Assembly: GCA_016280595.1 (NCBI GenBank)
Contig: JAEEHB010000063.1
Span: 1-39,072 of the forward strand
DNA length: 39,072 nt
Reading direction: 5' to 3'
Origin: Clostridiaceae bacterium
GTDB lineage: Bacteria; Bacillota; Clostridia; Oscillospirales; Acutalibacteraceae
Shown here in pieces: positions 7,571-16,567 of this stretch (the stretch's first letter is position 1; each line of letters starts with the position of its first letter). The translations under genes were made by a program, and so were the position numbers. Under the pieces are notes generated by a model that worked only from the letters and a program-made list of their open reading frames with translations, did no database searches and was not told the DNA's origin.

Positions 7571-8994
7571 TATGCTTCTCCTTCCGCGTTCATTTCTTCC
7601 CTCTTGCGGGTTATCGCATCAAGCACTTCTCTCTTGAAATCGCCGTAAATCGTATATTTGCGGGCGAAAATGATGTGAGAGATTATGAGCATAAGAGGAG
7701 GAACAATGAACATCATAAATGTGATTGCGCTGTTTGCCGCCGGGTTTTCGACGGTTGCCTTTGTTTCGCCGCTGAAATTGTAGCCTGTTGCAACAAAGGC
7801 GGAATACATGATAACCGACTGCAGAGTGTAAGCCATCTTCTGCAAAAAGCCCTTCATTGAGAAGGTGAGGCTCTGGTTTCTTGTGCCGAGTTTGTATTCG
7901 CCGTAGTCGACTATATCCGCAAGCATAACGGTCTGATTTACAAACATACTGCCTATGCCGATTGATGCCACAAGGTAGCAGGCGCCGAGCACAAGCGGAT
8001 TTGCCGCCGTAAAGTAGCCGACTGCCGCCATACCCGCATAGCCGACGGTCGCAACCGTGAGCGAGAGGCGGTAGATGGTGCGGTTTGTCATAAACTTGCT
8101 GCAAACGGGTATCACGAGAATCGAGAGCACCGAGCCGACACTGCCGAGCAGGTTGAATTTTGACTGCAGTGTGAGGTCGCCCTTTACCTGCAGGAAATAG
8201 TAACTGCTTATGCCGCTTGTCATATAGTAACCGCAGTTTGAAATCATCGCGAAAAGCATGAATTTCGTGAGCTGGTCGTTGCGGGCAATCATTTTTACGG
8301 CGGTGCCGAAGGAAAATTTCTCTTTCGGGTCAACCACATTTCTCTCTTTGGTCGAAATAACGCTCACGCAGGCAAAAAGCACAAGCGCCGCGGCGCAGAT
8401 TATGCTCCATTTGCCGAAGCCGCTGCTGAGCGCGCCGGAATCCATTTCGTCAAGGTCGCTGCCCGCAACCCCCGCGAGCAGGGCAACAAGGATTGAGGTG
8501 AGGATTGAAACTATGCCCTGACCGAGTCCCGAGAAGGTCCTCGCGATTGTTGAAACAAGGTTTCTGTCCTTTTCCTCGGTGGCAAACGAGGGTATCATAC
8601 TCCAGAAGGGAATGTCCGCAAGGGTGTTTGTCATACCCCAGAGCACATAGAATACCGCCACATAGATATAGAGCCCGGTTGAGCCGAGAGAAAAGCCCGG
8701 ATTATTGAAAAGCAGTGACAGCACAATACCGTTGAGTATCGCTCCGGTCAGAATCCAGGGGCGGTATTTGCCCATCTTTGTTTTTGTGCGGTCAACTATC
8801 GCGCCCATCATCGGGTCATTCACGCCGTCCCATATTCTCGCGAGAGGCGCGAGAATCAGCAGGAAGAGCGGGCTGATTTTCAGCGCGTTTGTCAGATACA
8901 GCGAAAGGTACGAGTAAAACAGGCCGTATGAGAGGTCAAGGCCCACCGCGCCTACGCCGTAGCCGAGTTTTTCTCTGAGAGAAACTTTTTCCAT
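7570..8994 (-). CDS. GPH-family sugar:cation symporter (MFS superfamily)
   Basis: About 474 residues with some 12 membrane helices. Features of the glycoside-pentoside-hexuronide family are the N-terminal GYGVGAVGLDLSYG segment, WDGVNDPMMGAIVDRTKTKMGKYRPW after helix 2, and DIVDYGEYKLGTRNQS near residue 385. It would import a glycoside or sugar with a cation. I chose the second ATG (8994) because GGA lies 9 bases before it; the first ATG at 9003 directly abuts that GGA. It follows the phosphatase gene after a GC-rich hairpin and is coupled to the TetR gene. The substrate is probably a product of the neighbouring GH3 enzyme, by inference. Confidence 0.93.
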   Translation of the reverse strand: MEKVSLREKLGYGVGAVGLDLSYGLFYSYLSLYLTNALKISPLFLLILAPLARIWDGVNDPMMGAIVDRTKTKMGKYRPWILTGAILNGIVLSLLFNNPGFSLGSTGLYIYVAVFYVLWGMTNTLADIPFWSMIPSFATEEKDRNLVSTIARTFSGLGQGIVSILTSILVALLAGVAGSDLDEMDSGALSSGFGKWSIICAAALVLFACVSVISTKERNVVDPKEKFSFGTAVKMIARNDQLTKFMLFAMISNCGYYMTSGISSYYFLQVKGDLTLQSKFNLLGSVGSVLSILVIPVCSKFMTNRTIYRLSLTVATVGYAGMAAVGYFTAANPLVLGACYLVASIGIGSMFVNQTVMLADIVDYGEYKLGTRNQSLTFSMKGFLQKMAYTLQSVIMYSAFVATGYNFSGETKATVENPAANSAITFMMFIVPPLMLIISHIIFARKYTIYGDFKREVLDAITRKREEMNAEGEA

Positions 8995-9010
8995 ATATTT
9001 CATTCCTTTT

Positions 9011-9033
9011 CCGGCAGGGTGCTCCCCTGCCGG
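9011..9033 (-). other. GC-rich hairpin between phosphatase and symporter genes
   Basis: CCGGCAGGG pairs perfectly with CCCTGCCGG (9 bp) around a short loop. On the minus strand it is followed by AAAAGGAA, not by a U tract, and that is the ribosome binding site of the symporter. It may be an RNA processing or stability element, or a weak terminator, that sets unequal expression within the operon. Confidence 0.6.
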
Positions 9034-9053
9034 ATTGTATTAACGCTTTGCTG

Positions 9054-12000
9054 TCAGGCGATTGCCGCCCTCATTTTGTCAAAGAGGAACATTATCGGGG
9101 CAATCACTTTAAGCAGGATGTTGCCGAGTTTCCAGGTATATTTGACGTTGATTTTTGAGAGGATGGTCTGCATAATCACATCAATTATGCCTGCCGCCTT
9201 TGATGCGGGAGTATCGTTTGCCCCTGTTTTGGTGATGCCGAAGGAGTCCGCAAGCTCGGCCTCACCGTCCTTCACCTGATAGGCGCTGTAATAGAGGCTG
9301 TCGCCGTCAACGGTGATTGCCGAGAACATCGGATAATCGTTGGAAACTATGCACTCCGCCTCGGGGAAGTACTTGTTTGTCTTATCCGTGCCGACTTCCT
9401 GATATTCCTTAACACCCGAGGAGCAGATGATTGAATAGACCGTACCTTTCGGGTCAATCTTCATCTTATATGTCTGTCCGTTGTATTCGGTATCCTGTGT
9501 CTGCGTGGGCACAACCATATTCGCGTTCATGACACCGGTTCTGGTGTAAACGTGATTGTGTCCCTGAAGCACGAGGTCAACGCCGAGGTAGGGCAGAAGC
9601 GCGCTGAGCTGATTTCTGAGCGCCTCGGTTTCGTCATCCTTATAGTAAATGCCGTTTGCGTAGAGCGCCTTGTGGAGCACCACTATCTTCCAGTCGGCGT
9701 CGCTGTTTCTGATATCGGACTTCATCCAGTCAAGCTGCTGCTTGCTCAGGCCTTCTTTTTTATCCATATCGTTGGTGTTGAGCACGGTGAAGTGAACGCC
9801 GTTGTAATCATAGGAATAATAGGTGCCCGTCTCTTCGTCCTGCTCGGGCACGCCGGGAAGGGTGAAGTTTGCCGCTATTGCGCCGGCTTTCTTTTCGTGG
9901 TTGCCCGCCGTAGGCATAAACGGTAAATCGCGGAAGGTGTCGCTGCTCGCGAAGAAGTAATTCCACTGCTTCGAGTGAGTGCCCAGGTCAACCTGGTCGC
10001 CGTTTGAAACGGTGAATCTCGCGTCGGGGTAAAGCCCGAGAGCCGCGTCCATAACGGATTTATAGGTTTCGTAATGGCTCTTTCTCTGCGCCTGCGGGTC
10101 GGTGATATTGATGAAGGTAAACGCCTCATCGCTGCCCGACGACACGGTGATTGTGCCGGGCTCGCTCCACCAGCCTCTATCGGCGGAGCCTACTCTGTAA
10201 CTGTATTTTTCGCCGGGAGTGAGACCCGTGAGAGTGACGGTGTGCTTGATATAGTCTTTTTCGAGCGGAAGTATGTCAATCACGCCGAGGTCCGCGCCCG
10301 GATAACTTCTCTGCGTTTCCTCATATTCCGATTTCACGCGGTCATCCGTCGTGGCTTCGCCCGTAAAGCGCGGGCTTTCGCTGTAAGGCAGAAGTTCAAT
10401 ATCGGTGTCCGTAATGCTGTACTTCGTGAGCCAGGTCACGGTAACGCCCGTTGTTTCGTCATCGGTGAGATTCATAACGAGATTTGCGGGCAGGCGGAAG
10501 TTTTCGCTTGTCGCCTCAACATCTTTTGTGCCGGTATATTCAATTACAATGTTGTTATCCTGTTTGAGAGCGGGATTTTCGTCAAATACGAGCGATTTTA
10601 TCATCCACGCGATAGTCGCTCCCCACGCCTCATACTGGCTGGGAGTGAGATACTTGCTCAGAAGCAGGGTGTCGAGGATTTCATCTATCGAGTTGTAGCC
10701 CTTGGGCACAACGGGAAGTCCGAGAATTGACTGAGCGAGGTTGAGGATGCTCTTGTCCGTGCCGAGAAGGGCGGAAATGATTTTGTCTATAATCTGACCG
10801 GTGAGCCAGAATGCGGTGCCCTCGGGGAAGGCGGAATTTACATTGAAATCGATGTGTCCGAGCAGTTCTTCCTCAACAAGTTCATCCACAACAACATCAA
10901 TCAGAAGATTAAAGAACTTTTCGGTGGTTTCGCCGCTGTCAAATCTGTCAAGCGCGTCCTTGACATATTCGTAGCCCTCTTTGCCGTAAACGTCTTCATC
11001 GCCGCCGTAATAGAGAAGCAGGGCGGTGGTGGCGTATTCGCCGAGCGTGCAGGGCTTGCCCGTGAGCGGAGTGCCGAGCACTTCGTGATTGTATGTGCAT
11101 TCGTACGGGCTCACTTCAAACGCAAGCAGCTCGCCGACGAAGCCCATAAGTTTTTCCATTGTCTCATCGGGCTTGTTGACATAATTTGCCATAAGCTGCA
11201 TATCTATATCGTTTATCAGACTCATCGCGTTGCGGCTGACGGTGAGGATGTTGTAGTCCCCTACCGCAAGGCCGTCCGTGCCGATGAGGTCCGTGAGCAG
11301 AGACTGTACGTCAATGCCCTTGTATGAAAGATATTTGATTATGCTTCCGGCTTCGGAAATATCCGCAAACACGCCCTTGATAAGTTTGGAAAGAATCCTG
11401 TCAAGGAATTCGCCGATATCGTTGCCGAAGGTCTGGTCATAAGATTTGGTATATTTGTAAGGCGCTTCGTAAACATCGCCGTTTTCGGATACGACGGGCT
11501 CATATTCGTCGATATCGTGATTGACCATATCGAGTTTTATGTCGGTGCCGTCGGTTGACATATCAACGGTCCTGAAATAGTTGGGGTAACCCGTGAGCGT
11601 GGGAGAGAGAACATCGGTTATCTCTTCGCCGTTGTCGTTGATATATGAACTGGTGTCGCTCGCGTGAAGGTGACCCGTGAATACATAGTGGATGCCCGCG
11701 TCGGCGTAAGTGTCCGCTATTCTTTCCCAGTCATAGCAGACAAACGCCCAGAATGTGGCTTCCTCAATATCCATATGCGGCACAAGGTTGTGGTGCTGCA
11801 TAACGATGGGCACTTTGCCCTCGCTTGTAGCTTTGTTTGCCTGGGCAACAACCCAGTCAAGCAGTTCGTCGCCCACCTGACCGTCGGTGAGGTGCTCGGT
11901 TTCCTTCGCGCCGTTGTCAACCGAATAGATGCTCGTATCAACAACAATCAGTTTGAAGGCGTCGCCGAGGTCAGCGGTATAGGAGAGCATTCCGCCCTTG

Positions 12001-12563
12001 ATGCCGTCGTAGTCCTTGCTGTAACCGGTCGGGGTGAAGGTTGCGTCCGCTTTGTCAAAACCGAGATTTTTGTAAATCTCCCTGAATTCTTCGGGGGTGG
12101 TCTTTCTCGCAGGCTCCTTCTTGCCGTTTACAAAGGTGCAGGCATCGGAGTTATTTATATCGTGGTTGCCGTTGGTAACGAAAACGGGTATGCCCGTTTC
12201 CGCCTGCCACTGCTCAAGTATGCCCGCAAGGGCAAGGTGGCTTTCGTATTCGCCGTCTTTGGTAAGGTCGCCGGGGATGAGCACATAGTCCGCCCCGTCC
12301 TTTTCGGCGTTTTCAAGAATTCCCGCAAGGGCGTTATTCACAAGCGAATAGTTTTCCGCGTATTCCTTGCTGGAGAGATAAGTAAACTCTTTATAAGCAT
12401 CGCAGTTGTTGCCCTTGAGGCTGTCACCGTAAATATGCACATCGGAAAATACTCCGAGGTGAATTGTGGTCTCCTGGGCAAAAGCCATATACGGCAGGCA
12501 GGAAAACAGCATTGCGAATGCCATTAACACCGCCGTAATTTTCAGTGTGAGTTTCTTTTTCAT
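9054..12563 (-). CDS. Large secreted protein with two calcineurin-type phosphatase modules
   Basis: Predicted 1169 residues. An N-terminal signal peptide (about 1-29, ending AFA) implies export. Module 1 (about 33-330) shows SDVH (Asp41, His43), PGDL (Asp99), NGNHD, QHHN and TGHLH metal-binding motifs. A helical region of unknown role follows. A fibronectin-like domain lies at about 700-815 (TVTWL, GEKYSYRVGS), as in purple acid phosphatases. Module 2 (about 819-1010) shows SNGDQVD, AGNHE, VVLHKALY and QGHNH. The C-terminus is hydrophobic. I chose the start that follows GGAGG and gives the signal peptide; the open frame extends 39 codons further upstream without one. It lies 17 bases after the GH3 gene. 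Substrate is unknown: phosphate esters or nucleotides are possible. Confidence 0.9.
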   Translation of the reverse strand: MKKKLTLKITAVLMAFAMLFSCLPYMAFAQETTIHLGVFSDVHIYGDSLKGNNCDAYKEFTYLSSKEYAENYSLVNNALAGILENAEKDGADYVLIPGDLTKDGEYESHLALAGILEQWQAETGIPVFVTNGNHDINNSDACTFVNGKKEPARKTTPEEFREIYKNLGFDKADATFTPTGYSKDYDGIKGGMLSYTADLGDAFKLIVVDTSIYSVDNGAKETEHLTDGQVGDELLDWVVAQANKATSEGKVPIVMQHHNLVPHMDIEEATFWAFVCYDWERIADTYADAGIHYVFTGHLHASDTSSYINDNGEEITDVLSPTLTGYPNYFRTVDMSTDGTDIKLDMVNHDIDEYEPVVSENGDVYEAPYKYTKSYDQTFGNDIGEFLDRILSKLIKGVFADISEAGSIIKYLSYKGIDVQSLLTDLIGTDGLAVGDYNILTVSRNAMSLINDIDMQLMANYVNKPDETMEKLMGFVGELLAFEVSPYECTYNHEVLGTPLTGKPCTLGEYATTALLLYYGGDEDVYGKEGYEYVKDALDRFDSGETTEKFFNLLIDVVVDELVEEELLGHIDFNVNSAFPEGTAFWLTGQIIDKIISALLGTDKSILNLAQSILGLPVVPKGYNSIDEILDTLLLSKYLTPSQYEAWGATIAWMIKSLVFDENPALKQDNNIVIEYTGTKDVEATSENFRLPANLVMNLTDDETTGVTVTWLTKYSITDTDIELLPYSESPRFTGEATTDDRVKSEYEETQRSYPGADLGVIDILPLEKDYIKHTVTLTGLTPGEKYSYRVGSADRGWWSEPGTITVSSGSDEAFTFINITDPQAQRKSHYETYKSVMDAALGLYPDARFTVSNGDQVDLGTHSKQWNYFFASSDTFRDLPFMPTAGNHEKKAGAIAANFTLPGVPEQDEETGTYYSYDYNGVHFTVLNTNDMDKKEGLSKQQLDWMKSDIRNSDADWKIVVLHKALYANGIYYKDDETEALRNQLSALLPYLGVDLVLQGHNHVYTRTGVMNANMVVPTQTQDTEYNGQTYKMKIDPKGTVYSIICSSGVKEYQEVGTDKTNKYFPEAECIVSNDYPMFSAITVDGDSLYYSAYQVKDGEAELADSFGITKTGANDTPASKAAGIIDVIMQTILSKINVKYTWKLGNILLKVIAPIMFLFDKMRAAIA

Positions 12564-12580
12564 TTCTTTTCCTCCGGCGC

Positions 12581-14998
12581 TTAAATCTGTTTGAGAAGAG
12601 GACCTACGCCCTTGATTGCTTTGGGTATGCAGCTGAGCATCTGTCTCACGCCGCCCTTTTCGCCGTTGAGAAGTTTGCAAAGGCCGTCCGCCATTTTTTC
12701 GCTGAACACGCCTCCGCTCATACTCATAAAATCACGGAAGGGCACCTGGAAGGCAATCGCCTGCGCGAAACCGGCGGGCACAAACTTGCTCAGCAGGTTA
12801 AACATCTTTTTGCCGTTCTTTGTTCTCTTTGCGCTCTCGAAGCAGTCCGCGATGGTAACGGGCGCGTCGGGGGCGTAATCGTTTGCGGGAATTTCCCTGC
12901 CAAGCACGGCGGTAAACTGCTCATCGGGCACAGCCTGAATGTCAGCGGTGTAATATGCAGGCGCGCTCTGTCTGTAATCGGGAATTTCTGCGGGAGCGGC
13001 GTTTACTTTCACGCCCGCGGTAAGAAGAATATCCGCGCTCGAGGAGCCTACGAGAATATCGAAGTCTCCGCTCTCAACGGTCCAGTCGTTGACTGCCGTG
13101 TTAAAGAATGCAAACGCTCTTCTGCCGAGTTTAAGGGAAATCTCTTTCTCTTCGCCGGGCTCAAGGTAAACTTTCTTAAATGCCTTGAGTTCCTTTGCCG
13201 GGCGGAATACGGTGCTCTCTTTGTCGGCAACATATACCTGAGCGATTTCCGCGCCCGCAACGGAGCCGGTGTTTTTCACTTTGAAGGTAACGGTGATTTC
13301 GTCGTTTTCATCCGCTTCGCTCTTGTCAAGCGCAAGGCCGGAATACTCAAATGTTGTATAGGAGAGACCGTAGCCGAAGGGGTAGCGCACGGGCTTGCCT
13401 GCTTTATCATAATATCTGTATCCGATATAGATGCTTTCCCTGTGCTCAACCGTCGCGGGGTTGCCGGGATAATAGTTATAAGCGGGAGTGTCCGCATAGG
13501 TGAGCGGATAGGTCTCGGGGAGTTTGCCGGAGGGATTGACCGCGCCGGAGAGGATGTCGGCAACTGCGCCGCCGCCCGCCTGACCGCCGAGGTAGGAGTT
13601 GAGAATCGCCTTGACGGAATCGGTCCAGGGCATCTCAACGGGTGAGCCGCCCGCAAGCACAACCACGGTATTCGGGTTTGCCTTGACAACCTGATTTACA
13701 AGTTCGTTATGCGAGGCGGGGAGATTCATATGCTGTCTGTCAAAGCCTTCGGATTCGAAATCATCCGTAAGACCGATGAATACAACAGCGATGTCGCATT
13801 TCGCGGCAAGTTCTGCGGCCGCCGCGATGAGAGGCGGATTCTTCTTTTCTTTCTTGATTGATTTCTCGTAGCCCTGTGCGTATTCGATATCAAAGCCCAT
13901 AGCGGTGAGTTCGTCGAGCGCGCAGTCAATCTTTGTGGGGTTAATCTGCGATGAGCCCGCGCCCTGATATCTCGGGTTTTTCGCCATATCGCCTATAACG
14001 GCAATCTTTTTGCTCTTGTCAAGCGGCAGGATGCCGTCGTTTTTGAGAAGCACCATTGACTCGCCCGCAATCTTTCTTGCAAGGGGCTGATCGTCCGCAT
14101 CATTATATTCGTAATTATCCTGTGCGCCGTCGCTGCACTTTTTGATGAGATTGAGAATATTCAGCGCTCTCTCGTCGAGCACGGCCTCGTCAAGTTCGCC
14201 GTTTTTGATTGCTTCAACTATCTTCTTTGTGCCCGCGCCGAAGGATGAGGGCATTTCGAGGTCGTTGCCGTTTCTGAGGCCGAGCACTCTGTCATTGACC
14301 GCGCCCCAGTCGCTGACCACTACGCCGTCAAAGCCCCACTCGTCACGCAGAATTTCAATCTGCGTATGCTTGTTTTCGGAGCCGTGCACTTCGTTGATTC
14401 TGTTGTATGAATTCATCACCGTCCAGGGTTTCGCTTTTTTGACGGCGATTTCAAAGCCGGTCAGGTAAACCTCTCTGAGGGCTCTCTCGTCGAGCACTTC
14501 GCTGACCGTCATTCTTCTCGTTTCCTGGCTGTTAACGCAGAAATGCTTGAGGGAGGTGCCGACACCCATACTCTGCACGCCTTCAATAAGGCCTGCCGCC
14601 ATTTCGCCCGCAAGCACGGGGTCCTCTGCGAAATACTCAAAGTTTCTGCCGCAAAGAGGGCTTCTCTTCATATTGATGCCGGGGCCGAGAAGCACGCCGA
14701 CTTTTTCCTTGAGGCATTTCTTACCGAGCGCTTTGCCCATCTCTTTGATAAGCTCGGGGTCCCAGGACGCGGCTGTGGTTGCAGCCGTGGGGTAGCAGAT
14801 TGAGGGCACGCTCGCCGTGAGGCTGGAGCCCGTCTTGTTATAGTCCTTCTTGCGCAGTCCGTGAGGTCCGTCGCAGACCATAATCTCGGGTATGCCGTAT
14901 TTTTCAAAAGCCTTCAGGTGCCAGAAGTCTCCGCCGTCGCAGAGCGCGGCCTTATCCTCAAGAGTCATCTGAGCAAGTATTTCTTTGGGGTCCTTCAT
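12581..14998 (-). CDS. Glycoside hydrolase family 3 beta-glucosidase
   Basis: An 805-residue GH3 enzyme. The N-terminal barrel has CDGPHGLR (42-49), GRNFEYFAEDP (117-127), KHF (151-153) and the nucleophile Asp230 in VVSDWG. The second alpha/beta domain (about 310-520) and a C-terminal fibronectin-like domain (about 570-660, ending near DWTVESGDFDILVGSSS) are in the standard order. About 120 extra residues follow. No signal peptide is seen, so it acts inside the cell on imported glycosides. Its ATG overlaps the rmuC stop (ATGA), with AAGGAGG 10 bases before. It fits the symporter and galM downstream. Exact linkage specificity cannot be told. Confidence 0.95.
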   Translation of the reverse strand: MKDPKEILAQMTLEDKAALCDGGDFWHLKAFEKYGIPEIMVCDGPHGLRKKDYNKTGSSLTASVPSICYPTAATTAASWDPELIKEMGKALGKKCLKEKVGVLLGPGINMKRSPLCGRNFEYFAEDPVLAGEMAAGLIEGVQSMGVGTSLKHFCVNSQETRRMTVSEVLDERALREVYLTGFEIAVKKAKPWTVMNSYNRINEVHGSENKHTQIEILRDEWGFDGVVVSDWGAVNDRVLGLRNGNDLEMPSSFGAGTKKIVEAIKNGELDEAVLDERALNILNLIKKCSDGAQDNYEYNDADDQPLARKIAGESMVLLKNDGILPLDKSKKIAVIGDMAKNPRYQGAGSSQINPTKIDCALDELTAMGFDIEYAQGYEKSIKKEKKNPPLIAAAAELAAKCDIAVVFIGLTDDFESEGFDRQHMNLPASHNELVNQVVKANPNTVVVLAGGSPVEMPWTDSVKAILNSYLGGQAGGGAVADILSGAVNPSGKLPETYPLTYADTPAYNYYPGNPATVEHRESIYIGYRYYDKAGKPVRYPFGYGLSYTTFEYSGLALDKSEADENDEITVTFKVKNTGSVAGAEIAQVYVADKESTVFRPAKELKAFKKVYLEPGEEKEISLKLGRRAFAFFNTAVNDWTVESGDFDILVGSSSADILLTAGVKVNAAPAEIPDYRQSAPAYYTADIQAVPDEQFTAVLGREIPANDYAPDAPVTIADCFESAKRTKNGKKMFNLLSKFVPAGFAQAIAFQVPFRDFMSMSGGVFSEKMADGLCKLLNGEKGGVRQMLSCIPKAIKGVGPLLKQI

Positions 14999-16329
14999 TG
15001 GTTGTCGTCCTCCTTATTTGTTTCTGTAATTCCCAAAACATATTCGGCGTTTCCGCCTTCAAGCCCGTCAACAGAGCCCAGTTTCTTTTTTATGATGCCG
15101 TTTCTTCTGTCCGCCTCGTCGAGCACGGTGCCCGCCTCGTCGATTTTTCTTCTCGCCTTTGACAGCAGGTCGCCGAATTTGTCATACTGCTGTTTCGCGG
15201 CGGCAAGTACGGCAGTGATTTCCGTCGCCTTTTCGTTTATTGCGACCGCCCTGAATCCGAGGGCGAGAGAATTGAGCAGAGCCGTTATCGTGCTCGGCCC
15301 CGCGAGCATCACGTTGTAGTCCCTCATCACTCTTTCGGGTACACTGCTTGAGGCCGAGTAAGCCTCCGCGTAAAGCCCTTCCGTTGCGAGGTAAAGGATT
15401 GCAAAAGGCGTTGTCACGGGAACGTTTATATACTTTGAAACTTCCTTCGCTTCACTGAGTATTCTCGTTTCAAGCGCCTTGCGGGCGGATGCGAGCGCCG
15501 CCGCGTCTCCCGTCTGCGCCGCCTCCGAAAGCCTCACATAATCTTCAAGCGGGAATTTCGAATCTATAGGCAGATATGCCGCCGTGCCGTCGTTTGACGG
15601 AATTCTTACCGCGAATTCCACTCTGTCCGACGAGTTTTCTCTCGGGGCGAAATTCTTTTCGTACATACCGGGCAGAGTCTGGTCGAGTATGGAGCCGAGC
15701 TGTATCTCTGCCCAGGTGCCTCTCGCCTTCACGTTTGTGAGCACTCGGTTGAGGCTGTTTACGCTGCCCGTGACTCCGTTTGAAAGTTCTTTCACTTCGC
15801 CGAGTGATTTATAAACGCTTTCGAGTCTGTCGGAAACGGTTTTGAACGAGGAATCGAGCCTCTTTGAGAGAGTTTCGCTCAGTTTTTCGTCAACGGTTGT
15901 GCGCATCTCTTCAAGTTTTTTCTCGTTGCCCGCGCTCATTTCCTTAATCGATTCGGAAATCTGCTTCGTCTGCTTTTCGTTTTGCTCCGAGTTTTCCCTG
16001 AGCATCTGTATGAGCGCCTTGCTCATGGCTCTTTCGAGCCTGTTCTGCCGCTCGGAATTATCTACCCTGAGCGCTTCCATTTTTTTGTTGACGCCCTCTA
16101 TCGCCTCTCCCGTTTCACGCCGCATCTGTTCCTGCGCCGCGCTCTGCTCCCTGCGGGAGCGTTCAAACTCCGAGCCCATACCCTGTGAGAGCCTTGAGAG
16201 ATCGTCTTCAAGGTGCTGCATCTTTTCCGCCGTGCGGAGATTTTTAATGATTACAACCGCGAGAATTATAAGCAGAATAAGGTTCAGCGCGCCCGCTGCC
16301 GCCGTTGCAATCAGAAGGGGGTTGTCCAA
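14995..16329 (-). CDS. rmuC: RmuC-family DNA recombination protein
   Basis: A 444-residue protein. A membrane helix (about 5-28) is followed by a long coiled coil (about 30-200, rich in Glu/Gln/Arg) and the RmuC nuclease-like domain (about 205-390; NVKARGTWAEIQLGSILDQ, PIDSKFPLEDY and FAILYLATEGLYAE segments). In E. coli RmuC limits recombination at inverted repeats; its biochemical action is poorly known. The start codon is TTG, supported by GGGGAGGA 7 bases upstream and by a sigma-A-type promoter about 30 bases before that. It is the first gene of the minus-strand series. Confidence 0.93.
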   Translation of the reverse strand: MDNPLLIATAAAGALNLILLIILAVVIIKNLRTAEKMQHLEDDLSRLSQGMGSEFERSRREQSAAQEQMRRETGEAIEGVNKKMEALRVDNSERQNRLERAMSKALIQMLRENSEQNEKQTKQISESIKEMSAGNEKKLEEMRTTVDEKLSETLSKRLDSSFKTVSDRLESVYKSLGEVKELSNGVTGSVNSLNRVLTNVKARGTWAEIQLGSILDQTLPGMYEKNFAPRENSSDRVEFAVRIPSNDGTAAYLPIDSKFPLEDYVRLSEAAQTGDAAALASARKALETRILSEAKEVSKYINVPVTTPFAILYLATEGLYAEAYSASSSVPERVMRDYNVMLAGPSTITALLNSLALGFRAVAINEKATEITAVLAAAKQQYDKFGDLLSKARRKIDEAGTVLDEADRRNGIIKKKLGSVDGLEGGNAEYVLGITETNKEDDNQ

Positions 16330-16366
16330 TACGCAGTCCTCCCCGATTATAAATTATAGATATTTT

Positions 16367-16395
16367 ATTTTAACATAATGCACCTGCGCGTTCAA
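16367..16395 (-). promoter_or_regulatory. Promoter of the rmuC-led operon
   Basis: On the minus strand TTGAAC (16390-16395) and TAAAAT (16367-16372) are separated by 17 bases. Expected transcription start is near 16360, giving a leader of about 30 bases to the TTG start of rmuC. Confidence 0.65.
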
Positions 16396-16483
16396 TATAC
16401 AAAATAACAGAACAGTTTTGGAAGAATTGCACAAACAGGTTTCTCTCTCTTTATGGTTTTTGTTACTTTCGGTTATATAAATC

Positions 16484-16512
16484 TTGACTATGTGCGCTGT
16501 TTGTATTATATT
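16484..16512 (+). promoter_or_regulatory. Promoter of the epimerase gene
   Basis: TTGACT (16484-16489) and TATATT (16507-16512) are 17 bases apart, close to the sigma-A consensus. The predicted start is near 16519, about 49 bases before the epimerase ATG. It faces away from the rmuC promoter, so this gap is the switch point between minus- and plus-strand genes. Confidence 0.7.
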
Positions 16513-16567
16513 AAAATGTGATATTTATTGGCTGCTCACGGCAAGCCGAATTGAAGGAGGAAAACAA

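Noticed and set aside
11664-12527. 287-codon open frame opposite the double phosphatase gene
   Set aside because: It mirrors a gene with clear signal peptide and metal motifs; this is an antisense shadow of a GC-rich coding strand.
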